64,000 nucleotides of DNA from Antilocapra americana (GCA_007570785.1 ML664161.1:42669293-42733292), one strand, 5' to 3'. Counted from the first letter of the stretch, positions 21,414 through 33,673 are shown. Notes: generated from the letters alone by a model not told the origin. Made by a program: numbers and translations.

Positions 21414-24221
21414 CAATATTCCATAGGAATCTGGAATGTTAGGTCCATGAATCAAGGCAAATTGGAAATGGTCAAACAGGAGATGGCAAGAGTGAATGTC
21501 AACATTCTAGGAATCAGTGAACTAAGACAGACTGGAATGGGTGAATTTAACTCAGATGACCATTTTATCTACTACTGTGGGCAGGAATCCCTTGGAAGAA
21601 ATGGAGTAGCCATCATGGTCAACAAAAGACTCCAAAATGCAGTACTTGGATGCTATTTCAAAAATGACATTTTTGAGATATGTTTCCAAGGCAAACCATT
21701 CAATATCACAGTAATCCAAGCCTATGCCCCAACCAGTAATGCTGAAGAAGCTGAAGTTGAATGGTTCTATGGAGACCTATAAGATCTTTTAGAACTAACA
21801 CGTAAAAAAGATGCCCTGTTCAATATAGGGGACTGGAATGCAAAAGTAGGAAGTCAGGAAACACCTGGAGTAACAGGAAAATTTGGCCTTGGAGTACAGA
21901 ATGAAGCAGGGCAAAGGCTAATAGAGTTTTGCCAAGAGAATGCACTGGTCATAGCAAACACCCTCTTCCAACAACACAAGAGAAGACTCTACACATGGAC
22001 ATCAACAGATGGTCAACATTGAAATCATATTGATTATATTCTTTGCAGCCAAAGATGAACTATACAGTCAGCAAGAACAAGACTGGCAACTGACTGTGGC
22101 TAGGATCATGAACACCTTATTGCCAAATTCAGACTGAAATTGAAGAAAGCAGGGAAAAACACTAGACCATTCAGGTATGACCTAAATCAAATCCCTTGTA
22201 ATTATACAGTGGAAGTGAAAAATCGATTTAAGGGACTAGATCTGATAGACAGAGTGCCTGATGAACTATGGATGGAGGTTTGTGACATTGTACAGGAGAC
22301 AGGGATTAAGACCATCCCCAAGAAAAAGAAATGAAAAAAAGCAAAATAGCTGTCTGAGGAGGCCTTACAGTTAGCTGTGAAAAGAAGACAAGTGAAAAGG
22401 GAAGATATTCCCATCTCAATGCAGAATTCTAAAGAATAGCAAGCAGAGATAAGAAAGCCTTCCTTAGCGATCAATGCAAAGAAATAGAGGAAAACAATAG
22501 GATGGGAAAGACTAGAGATCTCTTCAAGAAAAGTAGAGATACTAAGGGAACATTTCATGCCAAGATGGGCTCAATAAAGGACAGAAATGGTATAGACCTA
22601 AGAGAAGCAGAAGATATTAAGAAGAGGTGGCAAGAATATATGGAAGAACTGTACAAAAAAGATCTTCACGACTCAGGTAATCATGATGGTGTGATCACTC
22701 ACACTCAGCTAGAGCCAGACATCCTGGAAGGTGAAGTCAAGTGGGCCTTAGAAAGCATCACAACGAAAAAAGCTAGTGGAGGTGATAGAATTCCAGTTGA
22801 GCTATTTCAAATCCTGAAATATGATGCTGTGAAAGTGCTACACTCAGTAGGCCAGAAAATTTGGAAAACTCAGCAATGGCCACAGGACTGGAAAATGTCA
22901 CTTTTCATTCCAATCCCAAAGAAAGGCAATGCCAAAGAATGCTCAAACTACCGCACAATTGCACTCATCTCACACGCTGGTAAAATAATGCTTAAAATTC
23001 TCCAAGCCAGGCTTCAGTGGTTCGTGAACCATGAACTTCCAGATGTTGAAGCTGGTTTTAGAAAAGGCAGAGGAACTAGAGATCAAACTGCCAACATCTG
23101 CTGGATTATCAAAAAAGCAAGAGAGTTCCAGAGAAACATCTATTTCTGCTTTATTGACTATGCCAAAGCCTTTGACTGTGTGGATCACAATAAACTGTGG
23201 AAAATTCTGAAAGAGATGGGAAAACTAGACCATCTGATCTGTCTCTTGAGCAACCTGTAGCCAGGTCAGGAAATAACAGTTAGAACTAGACATGGAACAA
23301 CAGCCTGGTTCCAAATAAGAAAAGGAGTATGTCAAGGCTCTATATTGTCACCCTGCTTATTTAACTTCTATGCAGAGTACATCATGAGAAATGCTGGGCT
23401 GGAAGAAGCACAAGCTGGAATCAAGATTTCCGGGAGAAATATCAGTAACCTCAGACATGCAGACAACACTTCCCTTATGGCAAAAAGTGAAGAGGAGCTA
23501 AAAAACCTCTTGATGTGAGTGAAAGAGCAGAGTGAAAAAATTGGCTTAAAGCTCAACATCAGAAAACTAAGATCATGGCATCTGGTCCCATCATTTAATG
23601 GGAAATAGATGGGGAAACAGTGTCAGACTTTATTTTTGGGGGCTCCAAAATCACTGCAGATGGTGACTGCAGCCATGAAATCAAAAAACGCCTACTCCTT
23701 GGAAGGAAAGTTATGGCCAAACTGGATAGCAGATTGAAAAGCAGAGACATTAGTTTGTCAGCAAAGATCCGTCTAGTCAAGGCTATGGTTTTTCCAGTAG
23801 TCATGTATGGATGTGAGAGTTGGACAGTGAAAAAGGCTGAGTGCCAAAGAATTGATGCTTTTGAACTGTTGTATTGGAGGAGACTCTTGAGAGTCCCTTG
23901 GACTGCAAGGAGATCCAACCAGTGCATCCTAAAGGAGATCAGTCCTGGATGTTCATTGGAAGGACTGATTTTGAAGCTGAAACTCCAATACTTTGGCCAC
24001 CTCATGTAAAGAGTTGACTCATTGGAAAAGACTCTAATGCTGGGAAAGAATGGGGGCAGGAGGAGAAGGGGATGACAGAGGATGAGATGGCTGGAGGGCA
24101 TCACCAACTCGATGGTCATGGGTTTAGGTGGACTCAGGGAGTTGGTAATGGACAGGGAGGCCTGGCGTGCTGCGGTTCATTGGGTCACAGAGTCTGACAC
24201 GACTGAGCAACTGAACTGAAC
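21414..24221 (+). mobile_element. BovB LINE, longest copy (2.8 kb)
   Basis: Sense-strand BovB from just upstream of the endonuclease domain (TAAAGAGCAATATTCCATAG) to the 3' terminus CTGAGCAACTGAACTGAACT. Against my memory of the roughly 3.2-kb family length it lacks only about the first 0.4 kb. It is inserted in the opposite orientation within an old L1. Its ORF2 is described as a separate pseudogene. Confidence 0.95.
21447..24009 (+). pseudogene. BovB ORF2 (endonuclease and reverse transcriptase), decayed
   Basis: In an active element this protein nicks target DNA and copies element RNA into it. Visible parts: an APE-type endonuclease start (21447-21782) with GISELRQTGMGEF and the YAPT motif, halted by a TAA at 21780-21782; the endonuclease continues past it with GDWNAKVGSQE. 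A linker frame covers 22140-22334. Reverse transcriptase occupies 22502-23260 with FIPIPKKG, FRKGRGTRDQ and FIDYAKAFDCVDHNKLW. A C-terminal frame runs 23620-24009. The catalytic YADD reads HADN (codons 23456-23467), and further stops include a TAG at 23257-23259 and a TGA near 23516. It cannot make active enzyme. Confidence 0.93.
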
Positions 24222-24850
24222 TAATGAAAATGGGATAGTGTGTTACTGTAGTGTGATTTGCATTTCCCTGATAATTAGTCATGTTGAGCATCTTTTCATA
24301 TGTTAATTAGCCATTTTTATATCTTTTGAGAAATGTCTATTCAAGACTTTTGCCTCCTTTCGAATCAGGTTGTTCATTTGTTGTTATTGAGTTTCAGGTG
24401 TTCTTTATATATTCTGATGTAAATCCCTTATCAGATATATGATTTGCAAATATTTGCTCCTATGCATTCCTGTTTATACTGTTGATAGTATCTTTTAATG
24501 CAGAAATTAAAAAAAATAATTATGAAGACCAATTTGTCTACTTATTCTTTTATTGCCTGTTCCCTTGGTGTCATATCCAAGAAATTATTGTTAAATTCAA
24601 TGTTGTGAAGCTTTTTTGCAGTTTTCTTCTAAGAGTTTTATAGTTTTAACACTTGCATTTAGGTCATGGAACTATTTTATTTTTATTAATGGTGTTAGGT
24701 AAGTATGCAATTCATTCTTTTGTGTAAGGATATTCAGTTTTCCTAGCAGTTGAAAAGACTACCTTTTCCATTGAATGGTCTGAGCACTCTCATTGAAAAT
24801 CATGTGACAATAATATGTGGGAGTTTATTTCTGGACTCTAGTCTGTTTTA

Positions 24851-25124
24851 AGAGCAAGCAATGGTGCCCCCACTCCAGTGCTCTTGCCTGGAAAATCCCA
24901 TGGATGGAAAAGACTGGTAGACTGCAGTCCACGGGGTCACTAGGAGCCAGACACGACTGAGCGACTTCACTTTCACTTTTCACTTTCATGCATTGGAGAA
25001 GGAAATGGCAACCCACTCCAGTGTTTTTGCCTGGAGAATCCCAGGGATGGATGAGCATAGTGGCCTGCCATCTATTGGGTCGCACAGAGTTGGACATGAC
25101 TGAAGCGACCTAGCAGTAGCAGCA
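24851..25124 (+). mobile_element. Bov-A2 SINE (dimer)
   Basis: Two BovB-derived monomers in tandem joined by CACTTTCACTTTTCACTTTC and ATGCATTGGAGAAGGAAATG. It ends in TAGCAGTAGCAGCA, the degenerate start of an (AGC)n tail. It interrupts the L1 that also hosts the 2.8-kb BovB. Confidence 0.93.
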
Positions 25125-25330
25125 ATCCATTTTATGGTTCCATATGTCTTTTTTATGCCCTGCTGCACTGTTTTGAATACTATCATTTTTTAGTATATTT
25201 AGAGATCAGGAGAAATGAGCCCTCTAATTTTGTTCTTCTTTTTTTCAGGATTGTTTTGATTGTCAGGAATATTGTATATTTGTCTTTTACTCCATAATTG
25301 TTTTTATATGACTAATAATAAGCGATTTTT

Positions 25331-26282
25331 ATAGTTTTTAATGCATCAGACATCTGCATTTCTATCACCAGCAAATATCTAAAGTATTTGTGTAAGTTTT
25401 CTTTTTGTAGTTATTGTATAACTTATCTCCTTCTGCTTCTTTTCTTTCCCCATTTCTTCTGCATCTACATACTCTCATACATATTCTTTTCTCATAACTT
25501 AGGTTTTTAAAAAAATCACAGGTTTCTTTATAGACCTATATAGTGATTTCTTCATAAAATCCAGTGATATCACTCATTCAACCATAAATTTATTGTGTTC
25601 TTACTGTCAAAGACATTTTATAGAAAGGACCCAATCTGGACCTTATTATATAAAATCAATACTATTATTTTTCTTTTTATTTCACATGAAAAATTTCATA
25701 AAATATATTTTTAGAAGGATTAGAACCACCAAATAAGTCCAAGAAGTCATGACTTTTACCACTGGTTAACTTAGCTCATTTAAATAATTTGAATTTTCGC
25801 ACTTTCCTTGAAAGCTACAAGAGGAGTTTGCCTTGATAATATGACACTAGCTTATCTTTTGATAAATATGTTAAAAGCAACCAGTCTGACGTATTCAGGG
25901 TTGGATAGCATGCCCTAATTTTTGTTGACTAGTGACCTCTAAAACTTATTACATTTGAATGCACTTAATATCAAGTCACCTAATGGAAGCACATTTCTTT
26001 CTACCAAATCATTTTGTACTAATTCAGTACAATTTTGCCCATTTACTATCAATTGACACTAAATGATTTCCTGTGCAATGTCAATTGAAAATCACTGATT
26101 TCCTGCTAATATAGCACTTAGTGTCAATTTTTGTGTGCAGCAAAAGCATTTTTTCAATTAGCTATACCATATAATTTTTTGTTTTTAGTTGTTTTCATGT
26201 CCTGTATGATAATAGTTTTGTGAAACAAAGACATGAGAAGGAGAAAAAGATGACTTTCTTTCTTGGCATTAAATAACTGAAA
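25331..26282. other. unassigned sequence with a spaced inverted repeat
   Basis: Positions 26051-26064 and 26116-26129 form an inverted repeat (13 of 14 matching; core AATTGACACTAA / TTAGTGTCAATT). A GATTTCCTG direct repeat lies between and beside the arms. No transposase, element name or gene can be given. The remainder is plain AT-rich sequence. Confidence 0.4.
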
Positions 26283-26743
26283 TCAGTTCAATTCAGTCAC
26301 TCAGCTGTGTCCAACTCTTTGCAACCCCATGAACCACAGCACACCAGGCCTCCCTGTCCATCACCAACTCCTGGAGTCCACCCAAACTCATGTCCATCCA
26401 GTCAGTGATGCCATCTAACCATATCATTTTCTATCCTCCCCTTCTTCTCCTGCCCTCAATCTTTCCCAGCATTAGGGTCTTTTCCAATGAGTCAGCTCTT
26501 CACATCAGGTGGTCAAAGTATTGGCGTTTCAGCTTCAACATCAGTCCTTCCAATGAACACCCAGGACTGATCTCCTTTAGGATGGACTGGTTGGATCTCC
26601 TTGCAGTCCAAGGGACTCTCAAGAGTCTTCTCCAACACCACAGTTCAAAAGCACCAATTCTTCTGTGCTTAGCTTTCTTTATAGTCCCACTCTCACATCC
26701 ATACATGACTACTGGAAAAACCGTAGCCTTGACTAGATGGACC
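26283..26743 (-). mobile_element. BovB LINE, 3' 0.46 kb
   Basis: From ATCAGTTCAATTCAGTCACT, the 3' terminus in complement, to GCCTTGACTAGATGGACC. The minus-strand frame 26500-26706 keeps the ORF2 C-terminal motif RRLLRVPWTARRSNQ. It includes the same GTIKKAKHRRIGAFELW variant as the copy at 7 kb, which suggests a shared subfamily. Confidence 0.92.
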
Positions 26744-27250
26744 CTTATATAATGATTTTACTTTTAATCTGTAGGAGTTCAATAGATCATTGGAAAACTT
26801 TGGAATATATCAAGCAATGTTGCAGTAAATTGGCATTAGCAGTATATAGTACTGTCTGTATTATTATACACAACATGTTTTATCTAACAGAAAAATATTT
26901 TAACTGAAAAAAAATTCTTACTTGTGCCTCCTGTCATGATTTAGTTCAGCATGACCTGTTATTAAGTAAGATGAACTCATTTCAATATCCTCATATACTC
27001 TTACTAGTAAGTGAGGCAATGTTACCTTCACTAATTCATAAAAGTTGGAAAGATTTATGTCCTCACACAGCTGGGATAACACAAATAAAGGTGTTCTTTT
27101 GATTATATTATATCAAGTTTATTTAGAAAGTATAAATATTTCTGTATTACCCTGTATATAGCTACCATTTTGGATGGTGATGGGGAAGGAAGGAAACTGG
27201 AGTTGATTTGCCCTGTCCTAGAGAATAATGAAGAGATACATATTAAAATA
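26744..27250. other. no recognisable feature
   Basis: AT-rich, with no repeat family or frame worth naming. Confidence 0.4.
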
Positions 27251-27468
27251 GGCTTTTCAGGTGGTTCTAGTGGTAAAGAATCCCTTGCCAAAGCAGGAGA
27301 TGTGAGTTTGATCCCTAGGTCAGAAAGATCCCCTGGAGGAGGGCATGGCAACACACTCCAGTACTCTTGTCTGGAGAATTCCATGGACAGTAGAGCCTGG
27401 TGGGCTGCAGTCAATAGGGTTGCACAGAGTTGGACACAACTGAAGTGACTTAACATGCATGCATGCAT
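27251..27468 (+). mobile_element. Bov-tA SINE
   Basis: GGCTTTTCAGGTGGTTCTAG to ACAACTGAAGTGACTTAACA, with a GCATGCATGCATAT tail. Complete, with ordinary divergence. Confidence 0.9.
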
Positions 27469-28379
27469 ATAAAAACATAGAAACTTATTTAAAGCTATGA
27501 ATAAAATATGTACAAATTAAAAGTTTATTCAATTGTTAAGCTCTCTAGCCAAATATATAATAAAATATTAAACTAGAATAGGGCATGGCCTCTTGTAACA
27601 GAACTCAAAGTCTGATGAAATAGAAAATATTCACAAGTAAGAAATAATTAAATAAAAATAAACTTTAAATAATAAATTGTGGGACACAGTCTATAAGTGG
27701 TATATGTTTCTAGATTTTTTTAAAAACCAATACAATCTGGGTGTACTCTAGGGTAGATCACTGAGTTCTGTCCTGAAGGAAGGTCTGGTCTCTCTTGGCA
27801 AGAAGGACAGAATGAATTCTCATTAAGTAGCTGTTTTTTTTTTTTTTTTCTTTCAGCTTTATACTGTTTTATCTTTCTTATACTGTTCAACTCCCAGTTG
27901 ACATTAGCTCTATTTTTGAATAATCCTGATTAAAAGAATTTTCAACAGTATTTCAAACTTATACTTTTTGAATGCATAGTACATTATAGATACAGCAGTA
28001 GGCACTGGGAATAAGAGAGAAGCAAAATGTAGTCATTTCTCTTGGAACTTTACTCATAGGAGTGGAATGATATATGCACACAGAGATAGTTAGTAATATT
28101 CATAATATTAACTTGATGGTGTACAACAGTATGCTATGGGCAAACAAAGGAAGGAAACTATTGCAGCCTGGGAAAACTTCTTGGTATCTGTAGAAATATG
28201 GGAAATGATCCTCAAAAAATGAAAACGAGATGACTAGATGAGGGAGGCATTGTTTCTTGGGTCAGAGACAGCTATGTGAGTAAAAGCGTGGAGATTATCA
28301 AAATGGTGTGTGTGAGAAGTCATTATCCCCAAATAAGTATAGATGTTATAAAATTAGCATCATAACATACATACTGTTT
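27469..28379. other. unassigned; poly(T) run and possible L2 trace
   Basis: A run of about 20 T at 27834-27850 has no matching downstream duplication that I could find. Positions 27965-28065 (TAGATACAGCAGTAGGCACTGGG) vaguely resemble the L2 3' end in complement. Confidence 0.3.
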
Positions 28380-29210
28380 TGTAACATTTTTTTGTTTAGT
28401 AGCATACATTAATCATCTTTTCCCAAATTTTTTAATTATTCACAGGACTTTTTAAAATTGTTACAAAGTATTCTGTCACATGTTGCAAATAGTTTTCTTC
28501 TGGATTTATTTTTTACCTTTTAATATTTGTTTTTGCTATATAGAACTTTTTATTCTTTATATGTACAGATCAACTATTTTTTTAAAAAAATCTTTTACAT
28601 TTTTCTTATGACTTCTGCCTTTGCACTTATGCTTAGGGAGACCTTCTCTAACTTAGATTAAAAATTCTCCTATATTTGCTTCTAGTTCTTTTATGGTTTC
28701 ATTGTTTACATATAACTCTTTAAACCATCTGGAATTTTATTTTGATATACAGAGTGAGATAGGCTCTAAATTTACTCTGTTCTAAATATTTAACCAGTTG
28801 TCCCAGCACCATCAATTGAAAAAAATCTATGTTTTCCCCTGATGATTCAAAATACATTATTTATCATATGCTAAATACTTAATTTACAAATGCGTTAGTT
28901 TCATGCCTTTCTATTCCATTTCCAGCCTTTCTATTTTTTCTCTCCAGTTCTTTCAGTTTCTGTATTCTTTACTTGGACTATTTTAACCATTGTGGCTTTT
29001 ACAATATAGCCTAAACTTGTTAATGAGAGTTGCCTTTTATCCTTTTTCATTTTATAAGAATATTGACTATTCTTATCCAGTTAATCTTCCATAAGAACTT
29101 TAGAATAATTTAGTAACTGCCTTCCCACCCCTGAAACCTGCCCAGACTTCACTTTCATTGGACTTCTGATAGAAGTTGCTTTACATTTATGGGTTGTTTT
29201 GGGGAGAATT
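28380..29210 (-). mobile_element. ancient L1 relic (ORF2 part)
   Basis: Complement of old L1 ORF2: TTTTATGGTTTCATTGTTTA, ATCTGGAATTTTATTTTGAT, CCAGTTGTCCCAGCACCATC, TTGTGGCTTTTACAATATAG. Divergence is high and no frame is left. Confidence 0.65.
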
Positions 29211-31004
29211 GACACATAGATTTGTTAAGTGGAAAAGCTGGATGGAAACTTTAGGCAAAGGGTGCATTTTAGTTATATGTGACTATAAATTACATCTGTA
29301 AATAGATTCGTGTATTTGACTATAGACAGTTTTTGTTATTCTTGTTTTGGTTTGGAGGTTGTTGTTTTTTTTGGCTCTTGTTATTTTTGCTTTTTATTTC
29401 CTATACTTTTCTTAGTAAAAGCCCACATGTATTTTTATATTGAAAAATAAATTCTTTAATTTTTTTGTTTATGTAATCAATGACCAGAAATGAGAAAAGA
29501 AGGAAGAAATATTGTTAAAGGTAGACACTAGGTCAAGGGGATTTGCATTAGAATCAGGGTTAGTTACATGTTCTGAAAAATAAAGAGCTGATAAAGAATT
29601 CATTGAAGGTAAGAAGAGAGAAGTGATAAATGATAGAGCAAAGTCTCAGAGATTTAAGGGCAGTATAAAAATTAAGTATACAAGTGGAAATGGCCTCAAG
29701 TAAAAGGAAGTTATAGTAAGTTGGAAATAAATAAATTAAAATACAGCATGCATTGAGTCTATCTGGTTATCATAATAACTCTATAATATAGTATCATTGT
29801 TCTACAGATGAGGAAATTGAGTTCAAAAGATATTAGGTGAAGAACAATTATATTTCAGAAAAGTTCAGTGAGGTGAAATCTGGGATTTGTATAATTGAAG
29901 CAAGTGAGGCATTTATATATTACAGATAGTATGATTTCAGACTACCAAGAAGTAATTTGGGATAGATTGTCAGTAATCACAGTACAGTGAACATGCAGAA
30001 AGTGGATGAAGGAGAATCTTTATGAATAGGCTTAGTCAAAATGGACCTTATTTAATTTGAGTTTTCTCCATTTTTAAATTTTCTACCTTGACCCCCAAAC
30101 TAAACATTAGTTATTTCTTAAGCTTCCCATTGAGACTTGAAATCTTTAAAAATACTTATTTGGGGTCTTCTAGTTCTATTCCTAAATGTTTCCAGATATT
30201 TGGATATATCCCCAACTTTGCAACATTCCTTTATGCATTTTTCTGATTATACAATCTTCAGTTTATCCACTTAAATTTTATTAAGCTACTTGTTTTAGGT
30301 TAGGCATTGTTAACATTGGGGATACAAATATAAAAGAGGTTTCAATTATTTATGTAACTCCATTATGATATTGTGGAATCTGTAAACTTTCATGTCATAG
30401 GAGAGCAAAAATATTTATGCAAGTTATTCACATATGTATCAAGCCTAGGAGCAAACATAGAGTTTATTCTGATTTAAACCTTTCATTTTATAGGGGAGGA
30501 AACCTTAGTCCACAGATAGTAAATTATCTTTTCCTATACACATTATATTAAATAATCTGTTTTCCTTAATAGGTACACTTTTGATTATGTGATTCCATGA
30601 ATCATTTTCTTGATATATTTAAATATGTATGATTTTATTTTATTCCTATTATTGTAAATATCATTCATTTCCAATTAGAAAGCTATCTTGTGCTCTTTTT
30701 TGTATCTGAGGTAAACCTTCATAATAATGTCAGGCATTAAGGCAAGCTTTTATAATTTGAAATCAACATAGTCCCTAATTAACAGCAGTTACTAACAGTA
30801 AGTACTACTACCACTACTACTAACAGTAATAATTAGATTTAACTGTATTTCCTAAATGAATAAGTTTGTAGTGTGTTGTTTTGTTTAATAATAATAATGT
30901 CAAGGCATAGAAAGGCTTATTTTATGTGGAATAGGTAACCCTTGCTGTTGTGATTGTAATATTGAAGAAGTTCTTTCTAATATTTCTTTCATAACAGCTT
31001 ACTA
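29211..31004. other. mostly unassigned; MIR and L2 traces
   Basis: Contains a MIR-like stretch in complement at 29760-29895 (CTACAGATGAGGAAATTGAG). A weaker one lies at 30460-30535 (TTTTATAGGGGAGGAAACCT). An L2-like trace sits at 30263-30370 (AGGCATTGTTAACATTGGGG). Short trinucleotide runs (ACT/CTA) occur at 30795-30830. No gene seen. Confidence 0.4.
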
Positions 31005-31488
31005 TGTTGCAGTAAGGGGGACCCCTTCCAGCACCTGAAACTGGGCTCTTGTCTAACACTGGAAAATGAATTGTCCAAGGACACACATGTGCTGACAAAC
31101 CAAGAGATTTTATTGGGAAAGGGCACCCAAGTAGAGAATAATAAGGCAAGGGAACCCAGGAGAACTACTTTGCCACGTGGCTCGAAGTCTCAGGTTATAT
31201 GGTGATGGGATTAATTTCCGGGTTGTCTTTAGCCAGTCATTCTGACTCAGAGTCCTTCCTGGTGTTGCACACCTTGTTCAGCCAAGATGCATGCCAGCAA
31301 GAAGGATTCTGGGAGGTGGTCAGACATGTGGTGTCTCCTTTTGACCTTTCCTGAGCTCTTCTGGTTGGTGGTGGCTTATTAGTTATGTGTTCCTTACCAG
31401 GACCTCCTGTCATAAAACAACTCATGCAAATGGTTACTATGGTGCCTGGCCAGGGTGTGCAGTTTCAATCAGTGTGCTTCCCCTAACA
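31005..31488 (-). mobile_element. solo LTR of an endogenous retrovirus (class II-like)
   Basis: The block runs from TGTTGCAGTAAG on the plus strand to CCCCTAACA. In minus orientation it therefore starts TGTTAGGGG and ends in CA, as LTRs do. The complement of a polyadenylation signal (AAGAGATTTTATTGGG) at about 31107 fits the U3-R-U5 order on the minus strand. It resembles LTRs I recall from bovine endogenous retroviruses. No gag, pol or env sequence flanks it. Flanking hexamers do not match cleanly, so there is no confirmed target-site duplication. The two short minus-strand frames in it are not genes. Confidence 0.7.
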
Positions 31489-31690
31489 ATTATACAATAA
31501 CTAAAGTTGAAATTCCCAACATTAGCACCAGTTCTTTTCAAATGGAATGACCTATTAATATGCAAAGATGTGGTGTACATGCTTTACTCTTTTAAAATTC
31601 AGTGTGACAATTTATAAGACTGTTTTCCCACATTACCTATCCAGGAGGTGTGTCTTGAGGGGAAAAATGGGATTAACCAACACGCCGAAA

Positions 31691-31774
31691 GTTGGTGATG
31701 GACAGGGAGGCCTGGCATGCTGCGATTCATGGAGTCGCAGTCAGACACGACTGAGCGACTGAACTGAACTGAAC
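31691..31774 (+). mobile_element. BovB 3' terminus fragment (84 bp)
   Basis: GTTGGTGATGGACAGGGAGG through GAGCGACTGAACTGAACTGA: only the last part of a BovB. A longer BovB in the same orientation begins 2-3 bases later. Confidence 0.88.
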
Positions 31775-31776
31775 AA

Positions 31777-32390
31777 CAGAAACAGTGACAGATTCTATTT
31801 TGGGTGGCTCCAAAATCACTGCAGATGGTTACTGCAGCCATGAAATTAAAAGACACTCGCTCTTCAGAAGAAAAGCTATGAACAACCTAGACAGCATATT
31901 AAAAAACAGAGATATTACTTAGCCAACAAAAGTCCATCTAGTCAAAGCTGTGGTTTTCCAGTAGTCATGTATGGATGTGAGAGTTGGACTATAAAGAAAC
32001 CTGAGTGCAGAAGAATTGATGCTTTTGAATTGCAGTGTTGGATAAGACTCTTGAGAGTCCCTTGGACTGCAAGGAGATCCAACCAGTCCATCCTAAAGGA
32101 GATCAGTCCTGAATATTCATTGAAAGGACTAATGCTGAAGCTGAAACTTCAATACTTTGGCCACCTGATGCAAAGAACTGACTCATTTGAAAAGACCCTG
32201 ATGCTGGGAAAGATTGAAAGCAGGAGGAGAAGGGGACAGCAGAGAATGAGATGGTTGGGTGGTATCACTGACTCAATGGACATGAATTGAGTAAACTCTG
32301 GGAATTGGTGATGGACAGGGAGGCCTGGCGTGCTTCAGTCTATGGGGTCACAAAGAGTCAGACACTACTGAGCGACTGAACTGAACTGAA
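31777..32390 (+). mobile_element. BovB LINE, 3' 0.6 kb
   Basis: Begins at GAAACAGTGACAGATTC within ORF2, downstream of the reverse transcriptase core, and ends CTGAACTGAACTGAA. The plus frame 31967-32290 keeps 107 residues of the ORF2 C-terminal region (VPWTARRSNQSILKEIS, GQQRMRWLGGITDSMD). The upstream part is broken by a stop in place of the LPTK motif. Confidence 0.93.
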
Positions 32391-32534
32391 GTTTTAATGA
32401 GAAGGATAGTGAAGTTCTAAGTATAGGGAAAATCCAAGGAATAAAGCAGAGGACTCTGAGTAGCCAGATGTGTAATGAGGACTGCTGTCTATTCGTACTT
32501 CCGTTAAGGGACTTATCAAAATATACTGTAGTTA

Positions 32535-32670
32535 CATTCCTGTCTCTCCACTTAGGTTGTAAACTTTTCTATGTCAGAGAAATCCTATTTTATGTCTTTA
32601 TCAATAGCAACTGCCATAGTTCCTAGCAAAGTAATTAGGATTCAGGAAATATTTATTGACTGGCTAAAGG
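32535..32670 (+). mobile_element. L2 LINE, 3' end
   Basis: TTGTAAACTTTTCTATGTCA, TTTTATGTCTTTATCAATAG, CAGGAAATATTTATTGACTG: the order and endings of the L2 3' terminus, followed by an A-rich tail. Confidence 0.6.
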
Positions 32671-32888
32671 AAAAAAAAGGTGCATCTGGGAAGTCAGGGT
32701 AATTACAAAGAAGAAAAGGGGAGAATCTGAAAACAAACACCATCAGTATGTGTTTTTTTGCCTTGACCAGTTTTGCCTTATGCCAGCAGTAGATCTCCGA
32801 TCTAGTCCTGCAAGAAGTGAAGAACTACAGAAGTTTTTTGTGTACTACAAATTATACTGTGTAGCATAGTTGGAAAGTAGGATGTAGA

Positions 32889-33458
32889 TGTCAACTAAAA
32901 AATATGTGCAACCTTAAAGTTGAAAGTTAGGTTTTATTTGGTGAGAGTGTGAGAACTCGAGCCATGGAGACAGTATTTCAGGTGACCCTGAGAGAGCTGA
33001 CTTCAAGGAGGCACGGGAGGAGTCAGGCTATATACAAGTTTCCAGCAAGGGGCAGGTAATCTGAATATTAAAAGATTACTGTTAATTAAGAGAAAACTAA
33101 ATCTCTCACATGTAGAGATTTAGTGATCTTCTAAGTATGGGAAAATGCAAGCGTCTGGGTTTGCCGAAATAATTTCTTTCATAGGCATCTAGCTATCTGA
33201 GGCCAATCCTGCTTACTTTATCCTTCACATACTAATTCCTTGTTTACCATAAGAAATGGTGAATGTGGAGACTGGCTGCCTCTTCAGTTCCTCAGCACTT
33301 AGGGGAGGAAGTAGCTGATGGCTTCCAAATAGCTGGCTTTGTTTCACCTGGGCTCAGATATTTGCTTTGGAAAAAGGCTTGTGTACTGGTAGAGTGCAGA
33401 GCAGAAAACATTTTATTTCACATAGACAACAAATGTAAATGTCTAGTTGTCCTAAACA
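32889..33458 (-). mobile_element. probable LTR (endogenous retroviral)
   Basis: Starts TGTCAACTAAAAAATATG and carries GTTAGGTTTTATTTGGTGAG, the complement of an AATAAA-containing R region, near its left end. It ends CCTAAACA, so in minus orientation it runs TGTTTAGG to ...GACA. Layout and length (570 bp) fit a solo LTR, and the text resembles bovid LTRs I remember. I could not see a target-site duplication or internal viral genes. The plus frame at 33263-33469 is inside it. Confidence 0.5.
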
Positions 33459-33473
33459 TGATTTGCTAAAATG

Positions 33474-33673
33474 TGAAAATTGCTCAGTTGTGTCTGACTG
33501 TGACCCAATGGGCTGTGGCCCTCCAAGCTCCTCTGCCTATGGAATTCTCCAGGCAAGAATACTGGAATGCATAGCCATTTCCTTTTTCAAGGGATTTTCC
33601 TGATGCAGGGATCAAACCCTGGTCTCCTGCATTGCAGGCAAATTCTTTATAGCCTGAGACACCAGGGAAACCC
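33474..33673 (-). mobile_element. Bov-tA SINE
   Basis: GTGAAAATTGCTCAGTTGTG to CCTGAGACACCAGGGAAACCC. Its right end is the complement of the tRNA-like head. It lies 15 bp beyond the neighbouring LTR-like block. Confidence 0.9.

Larger units (their letters stand above)
20680..25330 (-). mobile_element. old L1 split by BovB and Bov-A2
   Basis: Complement of an L1M-type element in three pieces. The 3' UTR to ORF2 end (20680-21413) has CTGTGGTAAATTCACATAAA, GGAATTGCTGGATCTTATGA and AGTCATCCTAAAG. The ORF2 sequence resumes at 24222 (GATTTGCATTTCCCTGATAA) and runs to 24850 (GAGTTTATTTCTGGACTCTA). It resumes again at 25125-25330 after a Bov-A2. The order matches one continuous element with two later insertions. 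No coding potential remains. Confidence 0.82.

Noticed and set aside
23595..24119. 174-codon minus-strand frame, and similar long frames at 40249-40758 and 60241-60762
   Set aside because: These are antisense shadows of BovB ORF2. The complement of this region is unusually free of stops, so such frames recur in every copy.
27834..27850. T-run as the tail of a minus-strand retrocopy
   Set aside because: No flanking duplication or polyadenylation signal in complement could be found.
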